Assembly (NCBI RefSeq): GCF_019900845.1
Contig: NZ_CP074570.1
Span: forward strand, 2,728,001-2,792,000
Direction of reading: 5' to 3'
Origin: Paraneptunicella aestuarii
GTDB lineage: Bacteria > Pseudomonadota > Gammaproteobacteria > Enterobacterales > Alteromonadaceae
DNA: 64,000 nt
Below are positions 28,801 to 37,800 of this stretch, piece after piece (positions within the stretch are counted from its first letter, which is position 1; every line of letters starts with the position of its first letter). The position numbers were made by a program, and so were the translations under genes. The notes under the pieces were generated by a model. It had not been told where the DNA came from. It saw nothing but the letters and a program-made list of their open reading frames with translations, and made no database searches.

Positions 28801-29152
28801 CTTCAGGATTTAGTTTTCCTGAAACATTTAATGCCAAAGGAATATTATATTGCGTACTTTGTCCTTCAATTTGATCAATAAACCAAAGGCGCTGCTGTGC
28901 GAAGGACAGTGGCTGGGGCAATGTTCTATCGAAATCTTCAACCTTAATATGCTCCGCTGAAATCAAGCTATTGGACTGATTCTGATAGTCCTCCAAATAG
29001 GAGACAAGTTCATCCTTGTTACTTCTTATCTGAGCCAATAAGTCTTCAGAGAGGCTTTCTTTATCTCCTTTGACTTTCAGTTTCCCATCGGATACCGACA
29101 GGTGAATGCCCAAATTAATTAAGTCCTTAATAAATTTACTTGCACTGAACAT
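22208..29152 (-). CDS. NRPS gene C, segment 1: TubC_N-C-A(beta-Ala)-PCP-C-A(Asn)-MT
   Basis: Start ATG at 29152 is preferred over an upstream in-frame start because MFSASKFIKDLINLG opens the docking domain and lies 1 bp past the stop of gene B. Domains: TubC_N 1-55; LCL C about 75-520 (HHIAADGW); A about 540-1045 with code LDWVTSLADK, differing at two positions from VDWVISLADK, the beta-alanine code known from bleomycin synthetase, including the loss of Asp235; PCP with LGGHS; LCL C (HHIASDGW); A with code DATKVGEVGK (Asn type); then an FkbM methyltransferase ([23 protein letters not shown]) inserted after A8 GEIEAQ. The frame ends one base early at the methyltransferase/A10 boundary. Confidence 0.92.
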   Translation of the reverse strand: MFSASKFIKDLINLGIHLSVSDGKLKVKGDKESLSEDLLAQIRSNKDELVSYLEDYQNQSNSLISAEHIKVEDFDRTLPQPLSFAQQRLWFIDQIEGQSTQYNIPLALNVSGKLNPEVAEHAFKQVIQRHEVLRTVFVYQNDEPAQQVLQIFDFRLHTEDLSDLSAQQQKEVVEGLISENINYHFDLSSDLMLRARFIKLSEQKGLLLFNLHHIAADGWSMNILVQEFMAEYDAAQNYQVASVAPLSIQYIDYARWQRKNLAGKVLANQLGYWEKQLDNLPLLHALPLKSSRPAKPDNTGTSLVFSMTDKVVVEKLQALVKERRVSLFMLLHSAFSLLLSKHSNESDIVIGTPVANRMQAELRPLIGLFVNTLILRTNCIGNPVFLDYLSQVKKVNLDAQTNQDIPFEFLVEKINPLRSESYSPLFQVLFSMNTNEKSDLELNGIQLSSLESEQHTVKYELSLSAAESHSGLEFSFEYRTDLFEESFIKTLADHYLSLLKGIAEQPGARISEFSILSPKEVTFLIDGINDTRVEYPPELPLHILFEEQVYKTPDKIALIDSERKVSFAELNQRANQLAHYLSANGVGKETLVGVCMERTPELVVAILAIFKAGGAYVALDPDYPQARLQYMVEDTQPGLVITQSQLLSVMGFATTTTLLALDSPDLQGLLHEQSVANPQISEANNPGNLAYVIYTSGSTGKPKGVMGEHGAILNRIRWMWRVYPMQDNDVMCSKTALGFLDSVWELFGGLLQGLPTVLVRYETVKDIPVFIALLTQQRVTRLVVVPSLLEAMIREGQAFRNCLDVLTHITVSGEKLSAELTKRFLSFSSQCRLLNLYGCSEVAADVTCSEVTRKNCEQNLIGRPIDNMQCYILDENLQLCPFGSKGMLYVSGPGVARGYLNNLEQTTQRFITNPFNETSEYQLYKTGDRAYYTSDRALVYVGRDDDQIKIRGFRIEPGEIEQQLLAHDAIYNAVVTTKEFAPGESYLVAYVIPASLEEALSSQDLKAFLHERLPDYMLPGMFVVLESFPKTSSGKIDKRALPLPDRISSQGEYLAPETQEEKVLTGIWAELLNLDADSISVSANFFELGGHSLLATRVVSLVRDAFGVEVPLRMLFEKPTIREFVTLLSQFADNVVMPPIEVASRDETLPLSFAQQRLWFIDQLENSNQYHIQASFELHGELVTEAFEQALSTIVQRHEVLRSGIEKRDELPVLVIHEQVALPVTRVDLCHLSLDAQEQEIRRLVALDSKTPFDLSRPPLLRLHLIQCDSQRHVVLSSMHHIASDGWSMGILVKELNTLYGAYCQGQPDPLPALTVQYADYARWQREWLQGDVLGQQLDYWKTQLDSAPQVHSLPLDKPRPKQQQYQGKVLTRKLSVDDTRQLQLVCQAQDVTLFMLMQTAFAVLLSRFSGETDIVIGSPSSGRVHKDLEGLIGFFINALPLRSDVSGNPPFVELLQQNRQMILEAFEHQHIPFDMLVEEVKPQRSMAYAPLAQIYFTMQNNAVQSLELEQLDLQGRGAEISVIRYDLEFDMFVANEQLVIDWKYNTALFEEETLVRMADSFEQMLSGIVQDIQTPVEFLPLLTAEQQETLLYGWNDTEVEIDLVGGVNRGYLQAFENQVAKTPNAIAVISGSAQLTYGELNSRANQLAHYLISQGIENDIPVALCLSRTPQMVIALMGVLKARGAYLPLDPGYPRARIRYLLDDAKVSLVISDSVLSQELELLDETLVCLDDSEFLSLLQQQPTESPEVSIFGSDMAYVIYTSGTTGQPKGVMVTHGGLMNYVSHAGRDYLVEVQGGVVSLPLVFDATVTSLLAPLCHGRYVELLAEGDDALERLEDYLLDDEDRLLFKLTPAHLDALWATGRIERNEDIEHVVVIGGEQLTVSTMEKWQGCFPNAVFINEYGPTETVVGCSVFRVTRESLVGESVPIGKPIQNTHLYCLDEYQQLLPAGVSGELYIGGAGVARGYLGREGLTAERFVDSPFEGGGRLYRTGDRVRWRYDGELEFLGRIDNQVKVRGYRIEPGEIEAQLLGHEAVEQAVVIERQQRLQTYIVPSKGSAYPVHALARMSKDSRWDSVLRKSLPNGMVVGCLNSGETDFTYDEIFIEQTYLKHGVTLKPDATIFDVGANTGMFTLFAGQLCPQAKLYSFEPIPDVFRVLSFNAALYNVDVQLCNFGLSDRAQEVTFTFYPHNSLISGRYGDLEEDLSDVKVYLYNQYQEDLEQGRLSSDEFDELLNERLQSVDVHCQLQTLSQVIEEYDVKVIDLLKLDVEKSEMDVLRGLKDEHWPLIQQMIVEVHDIENRLEALQGLLAQKGL
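28990..29152 (-). other. TubC_N docking domain, gene C
   Basis: Residues 1-54: FIKDLINLGIHLSVSDGKLKV followed by a helix with LLAQIRSNKDELVSYLED. The likely partner is the tail VEIEI of gene B, whose stop codon is 1 bp upstream of this start. Confidence 0.8.
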
Positions 29153-29153
29153 T

Positions 29154-30851
29154 TTAAATCTCAATCTCCACAGTGTTTTCTCCCTCATCCAGAGAACTTT
29201 CCAGGGCTACCATCTTTTGTTGAACTTCGATTTCCTGTGCCAAATCAGTTAACGAATTCATTTCAAAAATTGTTTTTACAGGTAAAACAACTTTGAATTG
29301 ATTTTTAATGTTCGTAATAAGGTTGATAGCCAAAAGCGAATGTCCGCCCAACTCAAAGAAATTACTACTTGCGCTAATCTGTTTACCTGCAAGCCCTAGA
29401 ATGCTGGCCCATATATTTGCCAGTTCAATCTCGACTTCGGTTTCCGGGGCAATGTATTGAGACAGACTTGCGCTTGTTGACTGCGGATCAGGCAATGCCT
29501 TGGTATCAACCTTGCCATTTACCGTTAACGGAAACTCATCCAGGAACAGGTAAACATCCGGCACCATATAGGAAGGTAACGACTCTGCCAGTAACTCCCG
29601 TAACGCACCCGACAATACCTGCTTGTCACTCCACGGGTATCGGGTCGTTGTCATATTCCCCTCGTCATGCACTACACTGCCTTGCGGATAACCTTCTCGA
29701 ATCGCATAAATCACATACAGCGGAGAACCTTCCAGCAACTTCTCCTGACCAATGTGAGTCATAAAACCCTTTTGAGCCAACAGCCCCTGTAACGCCTCAA
29801 GCCGGTTCTCAATATCGTGCACTTCCACTATCATCTGCTGTATCAATGGCCAGTGTTCATCTTTCAAACCTCGAAGCACATCCATCTCACTCTTCTCGAC
29901 ATCCAGCTTCAACAGGTCGATGACCTTCACATCATACTCTTCTATTACCTGGGATAGCGTCTGTAGCTGACAGTGCACGTCCACACTCTGCAAACGCTCA
30001 TTCAACAGCTCATCAAACTCGTCACTGCTTAATCGACCTTGCTCCAAATCCTCTTGATACTGGTTATACAGATACACCTTCACATCACTCAGATCTTCCT
30101 CCAAATCGCCATAACGACCAGAAATCAGGGAATTATGAGGGTAAAAGGTAAAGGTCACTTCCTGGGCTCGATCCGACAACCCGAAGTTACACAACTGGAC
30201 ATCCACGTTATACAGAGCCGCATTAAACGATAACACCCTGAACACATCCGGGATCGGCTCAAAGGAATACAACTTCGCCTGCGGACATAACTGGCCCGCA
30301 AACAGCGTGAACATCCCCGTATTGGCACCCACATCAAAAATGGTCGCATCCGGTTTCAAGGTCACACCGTGTTTCAGGTAGGTCTGCTCTATGAATATCT
30401 CATCATAGGTGAAATCGGTTTCCCCACTGTTCAGACACCCGACCACCATGCCATTAGGCAGACTCTTGCGTAATACACTGTCCCAGCGACTATCCTTGCT
30501 CATCCGTGCCAAGGCATGAACCGGATAGGCACTACCTTTCGACGGCACAATATAGGTTTGTAAACGCTGTTGACGCTCTATCACCACCGCCTGCTCAACC
30601 GCTTCATGACCCAGCAACTGCGCTTCTATCTCGCCCGGCTCAATACGGTAACCCCGCACCTTGACCTGATTATCAATACGACCCAAAAACTCAAGCTCGC
30701 CATCATAACGCCAGCGCACACGGTCACCCGTCCGATATAATCTACCGCCTCCTTCAAACGGACTGTCAACAAAACGCTCGGCAGTTAAACCCTCTCGTCC
30801 AAGGTAACCTCGCGCTACACCCGCTCCACCAATATACAACTCACCCGACAC
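29154..30851 (-). CDS. NRPS gene B, segment 4: A (C-terminal part)-FkbM MT-PCP, C-terminus
   Basis: 565 residues: end of A6 and A7-A8 ([21 protein letters not shown]), the full embedded FkbM-family methyltransferase, A10 NGKVD, PCP with LGGHS and a tail ending ENTVEIEI at the TAA 29154-29156. It shows the intact reading across the methyltransferase/A10 boundary that is broken in gene C. No E domain, so an L residue passes to the LCL C of gene C. The VEIEI tail fits the short-motif partner of a TubC_N domain. Confidence 0.9.
   Translation of the reverse strand: MSGELYIGGAGVARGYLGREGLTAERFVDSPFEGGGRLYRTGDRVRWRYDGELEFLGRIDNQVKVRGYRIEPGEIEAQLLGHEAVEQAVVIERQQRLQTYIVPSKGSAYPVHALARMSKDSRWDSVLRKSLPNGMVVGCLNSGETDFTYDEIFIEQTYLKHGVTLKPDATIFDVGANTGMFTLFAGQLCPQAKLYSFEPIPDVFRVLSFNAALYNVDVQLCNFGLSDRAQEVTFTFYPHNSLISGRYGDLEEDLSDVKVYLYNQYQEDLEQGRLSSDEFDELLNERLQSVDVHCQLQTLSQVIEEYDVKVIDLLKLDVEKSEMDVLRGLKDEHWPLIQQMIVEVHDIENRLEALQGLLAQKGFMTHIGQEKLLEGSPLYVIYAIREGYPQGSVVHDEGNMTTTRYPWSDKQVLSGALRELLAESLPSYMVPDVYLFLDEFPLTVNGKVDTKALPDPQSTSASLSQYIAPETEVEIELANIWASILGLAGKQISASSNFFELGGHSLLAINLITNIKNQFKVVLPVKTIFEMNSLTDLAQEIEVQQKMVALESSLDEGENTVEIEI
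29700..30535 (-). other. FkbM-family methyltransferase embedded in gene B A4
   Basis: Same layout as in gene [18 protein letters not shown] upstream, [28 protein letters not shown]. The reading frame is intact here throughout. It sits between A8 and A10 of an Asn-code A domain. Confidence 0.87.
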
Positions 30852-31816
30852 ACCGCCGGTAACAACTGCTGATACTCATCAAGACAATACAAATGCGTAT
30901 TCTGTATCGGCTTTCCTATCGGTACCGACTCACCTACAAGTGACTCCCGCGTCACTCTGAATACAGAACAGCCCACCACCGTCTCTGTCGGACCATACTC
31001 ATTGATAAACACCGCATTCGGGAAACAGCCCTGCCATTTCTCCATCGTGCTCACCGTTAACTGCTCTCCACCTATAACAACTACGTGCTCAATATCCTCA
31101 TTCCGCTCTATACCCGTCGCCCACAACGCATCAAGGTGGGCCGGGGTCAGTTTAAACAACAAACGGTCTTCATCGTCCAGCAGGTAATCTTCCAGACGCT
31201 CAAGCGCATCATCACCCTCGGCAAGCAGCTCAACATAACGACCATGACACAACGGCGCCAGCAAGCTTGTCACCGTAGCATCAAACACCAGCGGTAAACT
31301 CACCACGCCACCCTGCACTTCAACAAGGTAATCTCTACCCGCGTGACTCACATAGTTCATCAAACCACCGTGCGTCACCATCACGCCTTTGGGCTGCCCT
31401 GTCGTTCCCGATGTATAAATCACATAGGCCATATCCGAACCAAAAATGCTTACCTCTGGCGACTCTGTCGGTTGTTGCTGTAACAACGACAAAAACTCAC
31501 TGTCATCCAGACACACCAGTGTTTCATCCAACAGTTCCAGCTCCTGTGACAGCACGCTATCACTTATCACCAGTGACACCTTCGCATCATCCAGCAAGTA
31601 ACGGATACGTGCTCTCGGATAACCCGGGTCCAGCGGCAAATACGCACCTCTCGCTTTCAGCACCCCCATCAACGCGATAACCATCTGTGGTGTACGCGAT
31701 AAACACAGCGCTACCGGGATATCATTCTCTATACCCTGGCTAATCAGGTAATGGGCCAGCTGGTTTGCCCGGCTGTTCAGCTCCCCATAGGTTAGCTGGG
31801 CCGAACCCGATATCAC
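30815..31816 (-). CDS. NRPS gene B, segment 3: Asn-type A domain core
   Basis: A1 to A6 of the fourth A domain of gene [36 protein letters not shown] and [12 protein letters not shown] give code DATKVGEVGK. One Arg of ATGRIERN is absent (in-frame 3-base loss near 31113). The frame ends at a lost C at 30852-30855 inside the A6 motif. This is a piece of gene B, not a stand-alone protein. Confidence 0.85.
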   Translation of the reverse strand: MISGSAQLTYGELNSRANQLAHYLISQGIENDIPVALCLSRTPQMVIALMGVLKARGAYLPLDPGYPRARIRYLLDDAKVSLVISDSVLSQELELLDETLVCLDDSEFLSLLQQQPTESPEVSIFGSDMAYVIYTSGTTGQPKGVMVTHGGLMNYVSHAGRDYLVEVQGGVVSLPLVFDATVTSLLAPLCHGRYVELLAEGDDALERLEDYLLDDEDRLLFKLTPAHLDALWATGIERNEDIEHVVVIGGEQLTVSTMEKWQGCFPNAVFINEYGPTETVVGCSVFRVTRESLVGESVPIGKPIQNTHLYCLDEYQQLLPAVCRVSCILVERV

Positions 31817-34800
31817 CGCGATGGCATTCGGGTTTTCGCAACCTGGTTTTCAAAGGCCTGTAGATACCCTCTGTTCACGCCTCCGACCAGGTCAATTTCA
31901 ACTTCCGTATCGTTCCAGCCGTACAACAATGTCTCCTGTTGCTCTGCAGTTAACAGCGGCAAGAACTCAACCGGTGTCTGAATGTCCTGCACAATACCAG
32001 ACAACATCTGCTCAAAACTGTCAGCCATTCGTACCAGCGTCTCTTCTTCAAACAACGCCGTGTTGTACTTCCAGTCAATCACCAGCTGTTCATTGGCAAC
32101 AAACATGTCAAATTCCAGGTCATAGCGGATAACACTTATTTCTGCACCACGCCCTTGTAGATCCAATTGCTCAAGTTCCAAAGACTGCACGGCATTGTTC
32201 TGCATGGTGAAATAAATCTGGGCCAGCGGTGCATAGGCCATCGACCTTTGTGGCTTCACTTCCTCAACCAGCATGTCAAACGGGATATGCTGATGCTCAA
32301 AGGCTTCCAGTATCATTTGACGGTTTTGCTGCAGTAACTCAACAAAAGGGGGATTACCCGACACATCACTGCGTAGTGGCAATGCATTGATAAAGAAGCC
32401 AATTAAGCCTTCCAAATCCTTGTGTACCCGACCCGATGACGGTGAGCCAATAACAATATCTGTCTCGCCACTAAAGCGTGACAACAGCACGGCAAAGGCA
32501 GTCTGCATCAGCATAAACAGGGTCACATCCTGAGCCTGACACACTAACTGAAGCTGCCGGGTATCATCGACGGATAACTTACGGGTTAACACCTTACCCT
32601 GATATTGCTGCTGTTTCGGACGGGGTTTATCCAGCGGTAAACTGTGTACCTGTGGAGCGCTATCCAACTGAGTTTTCCAGTAATCCAGTTGCTGGCCTAG
32701 CACATCGCCCTGTAGCCATTCCCGCTGCCAGCGTGCATAGTCTGCATACTGCACTGTCAGCGCCGGTAATGGATCCGGCTGCCCCTGACAATAGGCTCCG
32801 TACAAGGTATTGAGCTCTTTGACCAGTATTCCCATCGACCAGCCATCCGACGCAATATGCATGCTGGACAACACCACATGACGCTGACTGTCGCATTGAA
32901 TAAGGTGCAGACGTAATAATGGGGGTCGACTCAAATCAAACGGGGTTTTGCTGTCCAGCGCGACAAGACGGCGAATTTCCTGCTCCTGCGCGTCCAAGGA
33001 CAAGTGACAAAGATCTACCCGGGTGACGGGCAACGCTACCTGCTCGTGAATAACCAACACAGGCAGCTCGTCACGTTTTTCAATACCACTGCGCAGCACT
33101 TCATGGCGTTGTACGATAGTGGAAAGAGCCTGCTCAAAGGCTTCAGTCACCAGCTCACCGTGTAATTCAAAGCTGGCCTGGATATGGTATTGATTACTGT
33201 TTTCAAGCTGGTCAATAAACCACAACCGCTGCTGGGCAAATGACAATGGTAGCGTCTCGTCACGAGAAGCGACCTCGATAGGAGGCATCACCACATTGTC
33301 GGCAAACTGCGATAGTAGCGTGACGAATTCACGGATGGTTGGTTTTTCGAATAACATCCGCAATGGTACTTCGACACCAAAGGCATCACGGACCAGACTG
33401 ACTACACTGGCAGCCAGTAAGGAATGCCCACCGATATCAAAGAAATTGTCTTCAACACCGACGTCTTCAAGAGATAAAACTTGTTGCCAGATAGCACACA
33501 ACTTATGTTCTTCTTCTGTTTCCGGTGCAACATAAACAGTTTCCTTTACTGTGTTCAAATCAACTTCAGGCAATGCCTGATAATCAACCTTGCCATTGTG
33601 AGTTAAAGGAATATCATCCAAAATCACAAAGTCACTTGGCACCATGTAGTGAGGAAGCTTGTCAGACAGGTAACGTTTCAATTGAGTAACGCTAAATTCT
33701 TCCAGCTTGTTCAACTGTCCGTTTTCATCAAATAACTTCTGATGGAAAGGAGATTCAATATCAGAATGTGCATGGTGGAAGGAATCAAACTTAAAGTTAA
33801 ATTCTTCGCCGTTTTTACGGATAAGTTTCCCTTCAACGTGGAAATCCGGGTTCACTCCGTTATCACAAAGCCTTCTACTGATGGTGGCTTCTATGTAATC
33901 TCCTACATCCACATCTATGCCGGAACATGAAACCGGAAAGTAAACTGGCAACCAACTGGCAGGGTCATCAAGAATATCCAGATTCAGATCGTGATCCACG
34001 AATAAATCCATCCAGACCAATAAACCATTAAAAATGGATTTCTTATTAATGTTCAAACAGATATCGTGATCTAACTCAAATGGAGAACCATTCTGATAAT
34101 CCAGATCTTCAAACACATCACGACTGGAAATCACAATTTCATCTGTCACATTCTTCACAGAAATCCGGTACTGAAAGTCTTTACCAAAGTCATCCAGAAT
34201 ACGTTCAGCATACTGATAAGCCAGGCCAGAATAGCCATAATCAAACTGTGATTCTTCCAGTGTGGCCGCGGCAATGCGAGTCACACTCTTCACTGGTATC
34301 ATATTGGCAGGATCTTTCAGTAAACGTCTGGCACTTTCGATTAAGACTGCTGACCCCTCCGATCCAGCGATACTACCGACGATTTCTGACACACAGAAAT
34401 CTGCTTTTTCTGGCAGTTCCACTTCCATGATGTCGCCATGTATCAAAGTAATTCGATCTGTCAGTCCTGCAAGTTCAATATACTGTTTGGCCTGTAAATA
34501 GGTTTCTTCCAGTATTTCAACGGCATAGACATGCTTTGCACCTGATTCAAGACATAGTCGAGACAAGATAGCTTCAGGCCCCGGACCTATGTCTAATACT
34601 GTTTTATTAACCACATTTTTCTCTAGCGCTTTGCGGTATAACTCATTACGCTTGATATGCATGAACATGGCTCGATAAGCGAAATAGTCGTAGATGAAAA
34701 ACTCTGAAATCGAAGGCCAGAGTTCAACTTTGTTTTGCGGCTTACAATATGCGACCAAACGCTTGTCACCGGGCTGAACTTCCACCAGATTAACCACGCC

Positions 34801-37800
34801 TTTATCAACTTGTGGATGCTCAGACAAGGCCGAACTGATTTCTTCCAGCTCAATACGAAAGCCTCTTAGCTTGACCTGTTGGTCCACTCGCCCAACGAAA
34901 ATCAATTTTCCGTCAGCATTCCACTTAACCAGATCGCCGGTTTTATAAAGTCTCTGATATGGAATATTGGCATCGTCAATGTTGATAAACTTCTCTTGAG
35001 TCAGCTCAGGCTGATTTACGTAACCACGGGCCAAACCTGTGCCCCCGACCAGTAACTCACCTTCAGCACCTATTGGGCAGAGATTGCCAGCCTGATCCAT
35101 AACACAACAATAAACATTGTTCATTGGATAACCGATCAAATCGGTAGATAGTGTCTCATCCAGAGTTTCCGCAGATGTACATACGGTATTTTCGGTCGGC
35201 CCGTAGGCATTGATGAACTGAGCATTTGGGAAACACTGTTGGGCTTTACTGATAGCCCCACCGCTTAGTTTTTCCCCAGCAAACACCAGAACTTGTAACG
35301 ACTTTGCACGTCCCGCTCTTTCCTGATGGAAAAGAGCTGGGGGAATAGTGGCATGTGTCACCCCCTGGGTTTCAACAAATTCACAAATGGACTGGATATC
35401 GTAGCGCTTTTCGTCTTCCAGAATGCTCAGGGTTGCACCTGCAGATAATGCGGTTACCCATTCGGAAACGGAAGCATCAAAACTAATAGATGCAAATTGT
35501 AAAATATTACTATCCGCAGATATCTTGAATATTTCATTCTGTGACCTGGCAAGATTCACAACCCCCTGATGTTCCAACATCACCCCTTTCGGTTGCCCTG
35601 TTGATCCCGATGTATAAATAACATACGCAAGATTACGAGAGGTTAAATTACACTCTTGTACCGGAATATTGGTCACAGGCTGAGACGCAAGCAGTGCCTC
35701 ACGCATGTTTTCATCAATAGGAAGAACTTTAAGTTCATCCATTGGCAAACTGGACATCAAATCCGTCTGAGTAAGAACAATCTCACATTCGCTGTTTTCC
35801 AGTATATATTCAACCCGACTATCAGGCAGGTCCGGATCGATGGGCACGTAAGCACCACCGGCTTTCAATATCCCCAGAATACCGATAATCATATCCAAAG
35901 AACGTTCGACATAGAGTGCAACCAGAGTATCAGGTTCAACGCCTTGGGATATCAGGTAGTGAGCAACCTGATTGGCCTGCTCATTCAACTCCTCGTAAGT
36001 CAGGGTTTCACCATCAAAGTAAAGGGCAGTTTTATCGGGCGAAAGTTCTGCCATTTGTTCAATTAACTGGTGAGCACATAAAGATTCTGAAATATGCCTG
36101 TCGTTCCTGTTAAATTCCTCCGTCACTCTACGCAATTCTGAGTCAGACAGGATAGGCAATGTGGCGAACGATTGCTCAGGATGAGCCAGAATACCAGACA
36201 ATAACGTACTAAAATTGGCCGACATTCTGGACAGGGTTTCTTCGACAAACAACGCAGAGCTATAACGCCAGGAAAGCGAGAACAGTCCATTGATTAAACT
36301 CACATTCAAATGCAGGTCATAATCAATATTCCCGAGATTTTCATCTTTCAGATACGTTAGTTTCAATCCTTCAATATCAAGCGACTTATCCTCTGCCTCC
36401 TGAAAATCAAACTTAATCTGGGCAATAGGCGAGTGGCTCATGCTGCGCTCTGGTTGCAGTTCCTCAACCAGTAACTGGAAAGGAATATGTTGATGATCAA
36501 ACGCTTCCATCAACATATTTTTATTTTGCTCTAACAGCTGCATGAAATCCTTGCCGTCAGACAAATCACTTCTCAATACCAGATCATTAACGAAGAATCC
36601 GATTAATGGTTCAATCTCAGATTGAGTTCTACCACTGATAGCAGTACTCATAACGATATCGTTCTGGTGGCTATAGCGAGACATTAGTAACGCGAATGCC
36701 GTCTGCAAGAAAGCAAATTGAGTAACGCCATTTTGTGCACAAAAATCAATAATTTGCTGACTTATTTTCGGGTCCAGTACATCATTGAAAAAAGCGCCGT
36801 CAAACTGTTGTACCGCAGGACGCGGCTTATCCAGAGGCAAGCTATGGACACTTGGAATTCCTGCCAACCGGCCCTTCCAGAAATCCATTTCAGACTCGAG
36901 ATTCTTACCTTTCAGCCAATTCCTCTGCCAATACGAAAAATCACCATATTGAACTTCCAGAGGTGGCAAAGGATTCTGTTCGCCTCGGTTATAAGCAGCA
37001 TACAATTTACTGAATTCATCAATTAACACCTGCATGGAACTGCCATCTGAAGCAATGTGATGAGTGTTAAACAGGAATACAAATTGTTCTTCAGCCAGTT
37101 TAAATACCTTTAACCTAACGGGTAAATCCGTACTTAAGTCATATTTATCAGTGGCATCTTCAACCATTCCCATTTTTAGAGTTGCTTGTTGCGTATCACT
37201 GTCCAGGTCACTCAAGTCCTGCCAGAAAATTGGCAACTCAAAGTCAGCTTTTACTATTGGAGTAGCTTTACCATCCTGCTCAATGATGCAGGTGCGTAAT
37301 ACTTCATGGCGATGCAAAATGGTATCGAATACCTTTTCGACCAAGGCTGGCTGCAGGTTACCTTCCAATCTGATTGCAACAGAAATATTATACTGCGTAC
37401 TGCCTCCCTGTAGTTGGTCCACAAACCACAAACGCTGCTGACCAAAAGACAATGGAATGTCTTCATCTTCAGCAACCCTGAGTATCTGTGGGGTAACAAT
37501 GCCATTTTGCAAAGAAGTGATTTCTTCAGCGCAAGCGCTGATAGTTGGAAACCTCAGAATGGCACTTAACGCAATATCAACGTCAAAGGTTTTCCGTATC
37601 TGACTAACCAGGCGCATAGCATGCAGTGAGTGGCCTCCCAACTCAAAGAAGTTATCATTAACGCCCACTTCCTCAAGTTCCAGGATTTCTTTCCATAAAT
37701 CACTCAAGCGGTTTTCCAGCTCATTGCGCGGCGCAACATATTCTCGTTGAGATAACGCATTGGCTGCAGGATATGGCAACACCTTACGATTCAACTTGCC

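Larger units (their letters stand above)
20226..29152 (-). other. Gene C locus: two-module NRPS (reconstructed, one frameshift)
   Basis: Two open segments joined by restoring one A in a run of A at about 22212-22215 (the copy at 29762 has one more). Order: TubC_N, C(LCL)-A(beta-Ala type)-PCP, C(LCL)-A(Asn type with embedded FkbM methyltransferase)-PCP-E. The C-terminus SIEASLEL overlaps the start of gene D by 4 bp. Starts 1 bp after the stop of gene B. Because the lesion is in a homopolymer inside a 3.9-kb repeat shared with gene B, I infer a sequence error in an intact gene of about 2980 residues. Confidence 0.85.
29487..33402. repeat. Repeat R2 copy b: A10-MT-A-C-PCP part, gene B
   Basis: 3916 bp partner of 21936-25858. 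The 7-bp length difference is fully explained by four deletions here (1, 3, 1, 3) and one in gene C. Confidence 0.9.

Noticed and set aside
29153..29188. Upstream in-frame start for gene C at 29188
   Set aside because: It would add 12 residues overlapping the end of gene B; ATG 29152 starts the docking domain as in the sister genes.
21936..33402. Mobile element as cause of the dispersed 3-4 kb repeats
   Set aside because: Repeat ends lie within conserved NRPS domains, with no terminal inverted repeats, target duplications or transposase; homologous recombination or gene conversion explains them better.
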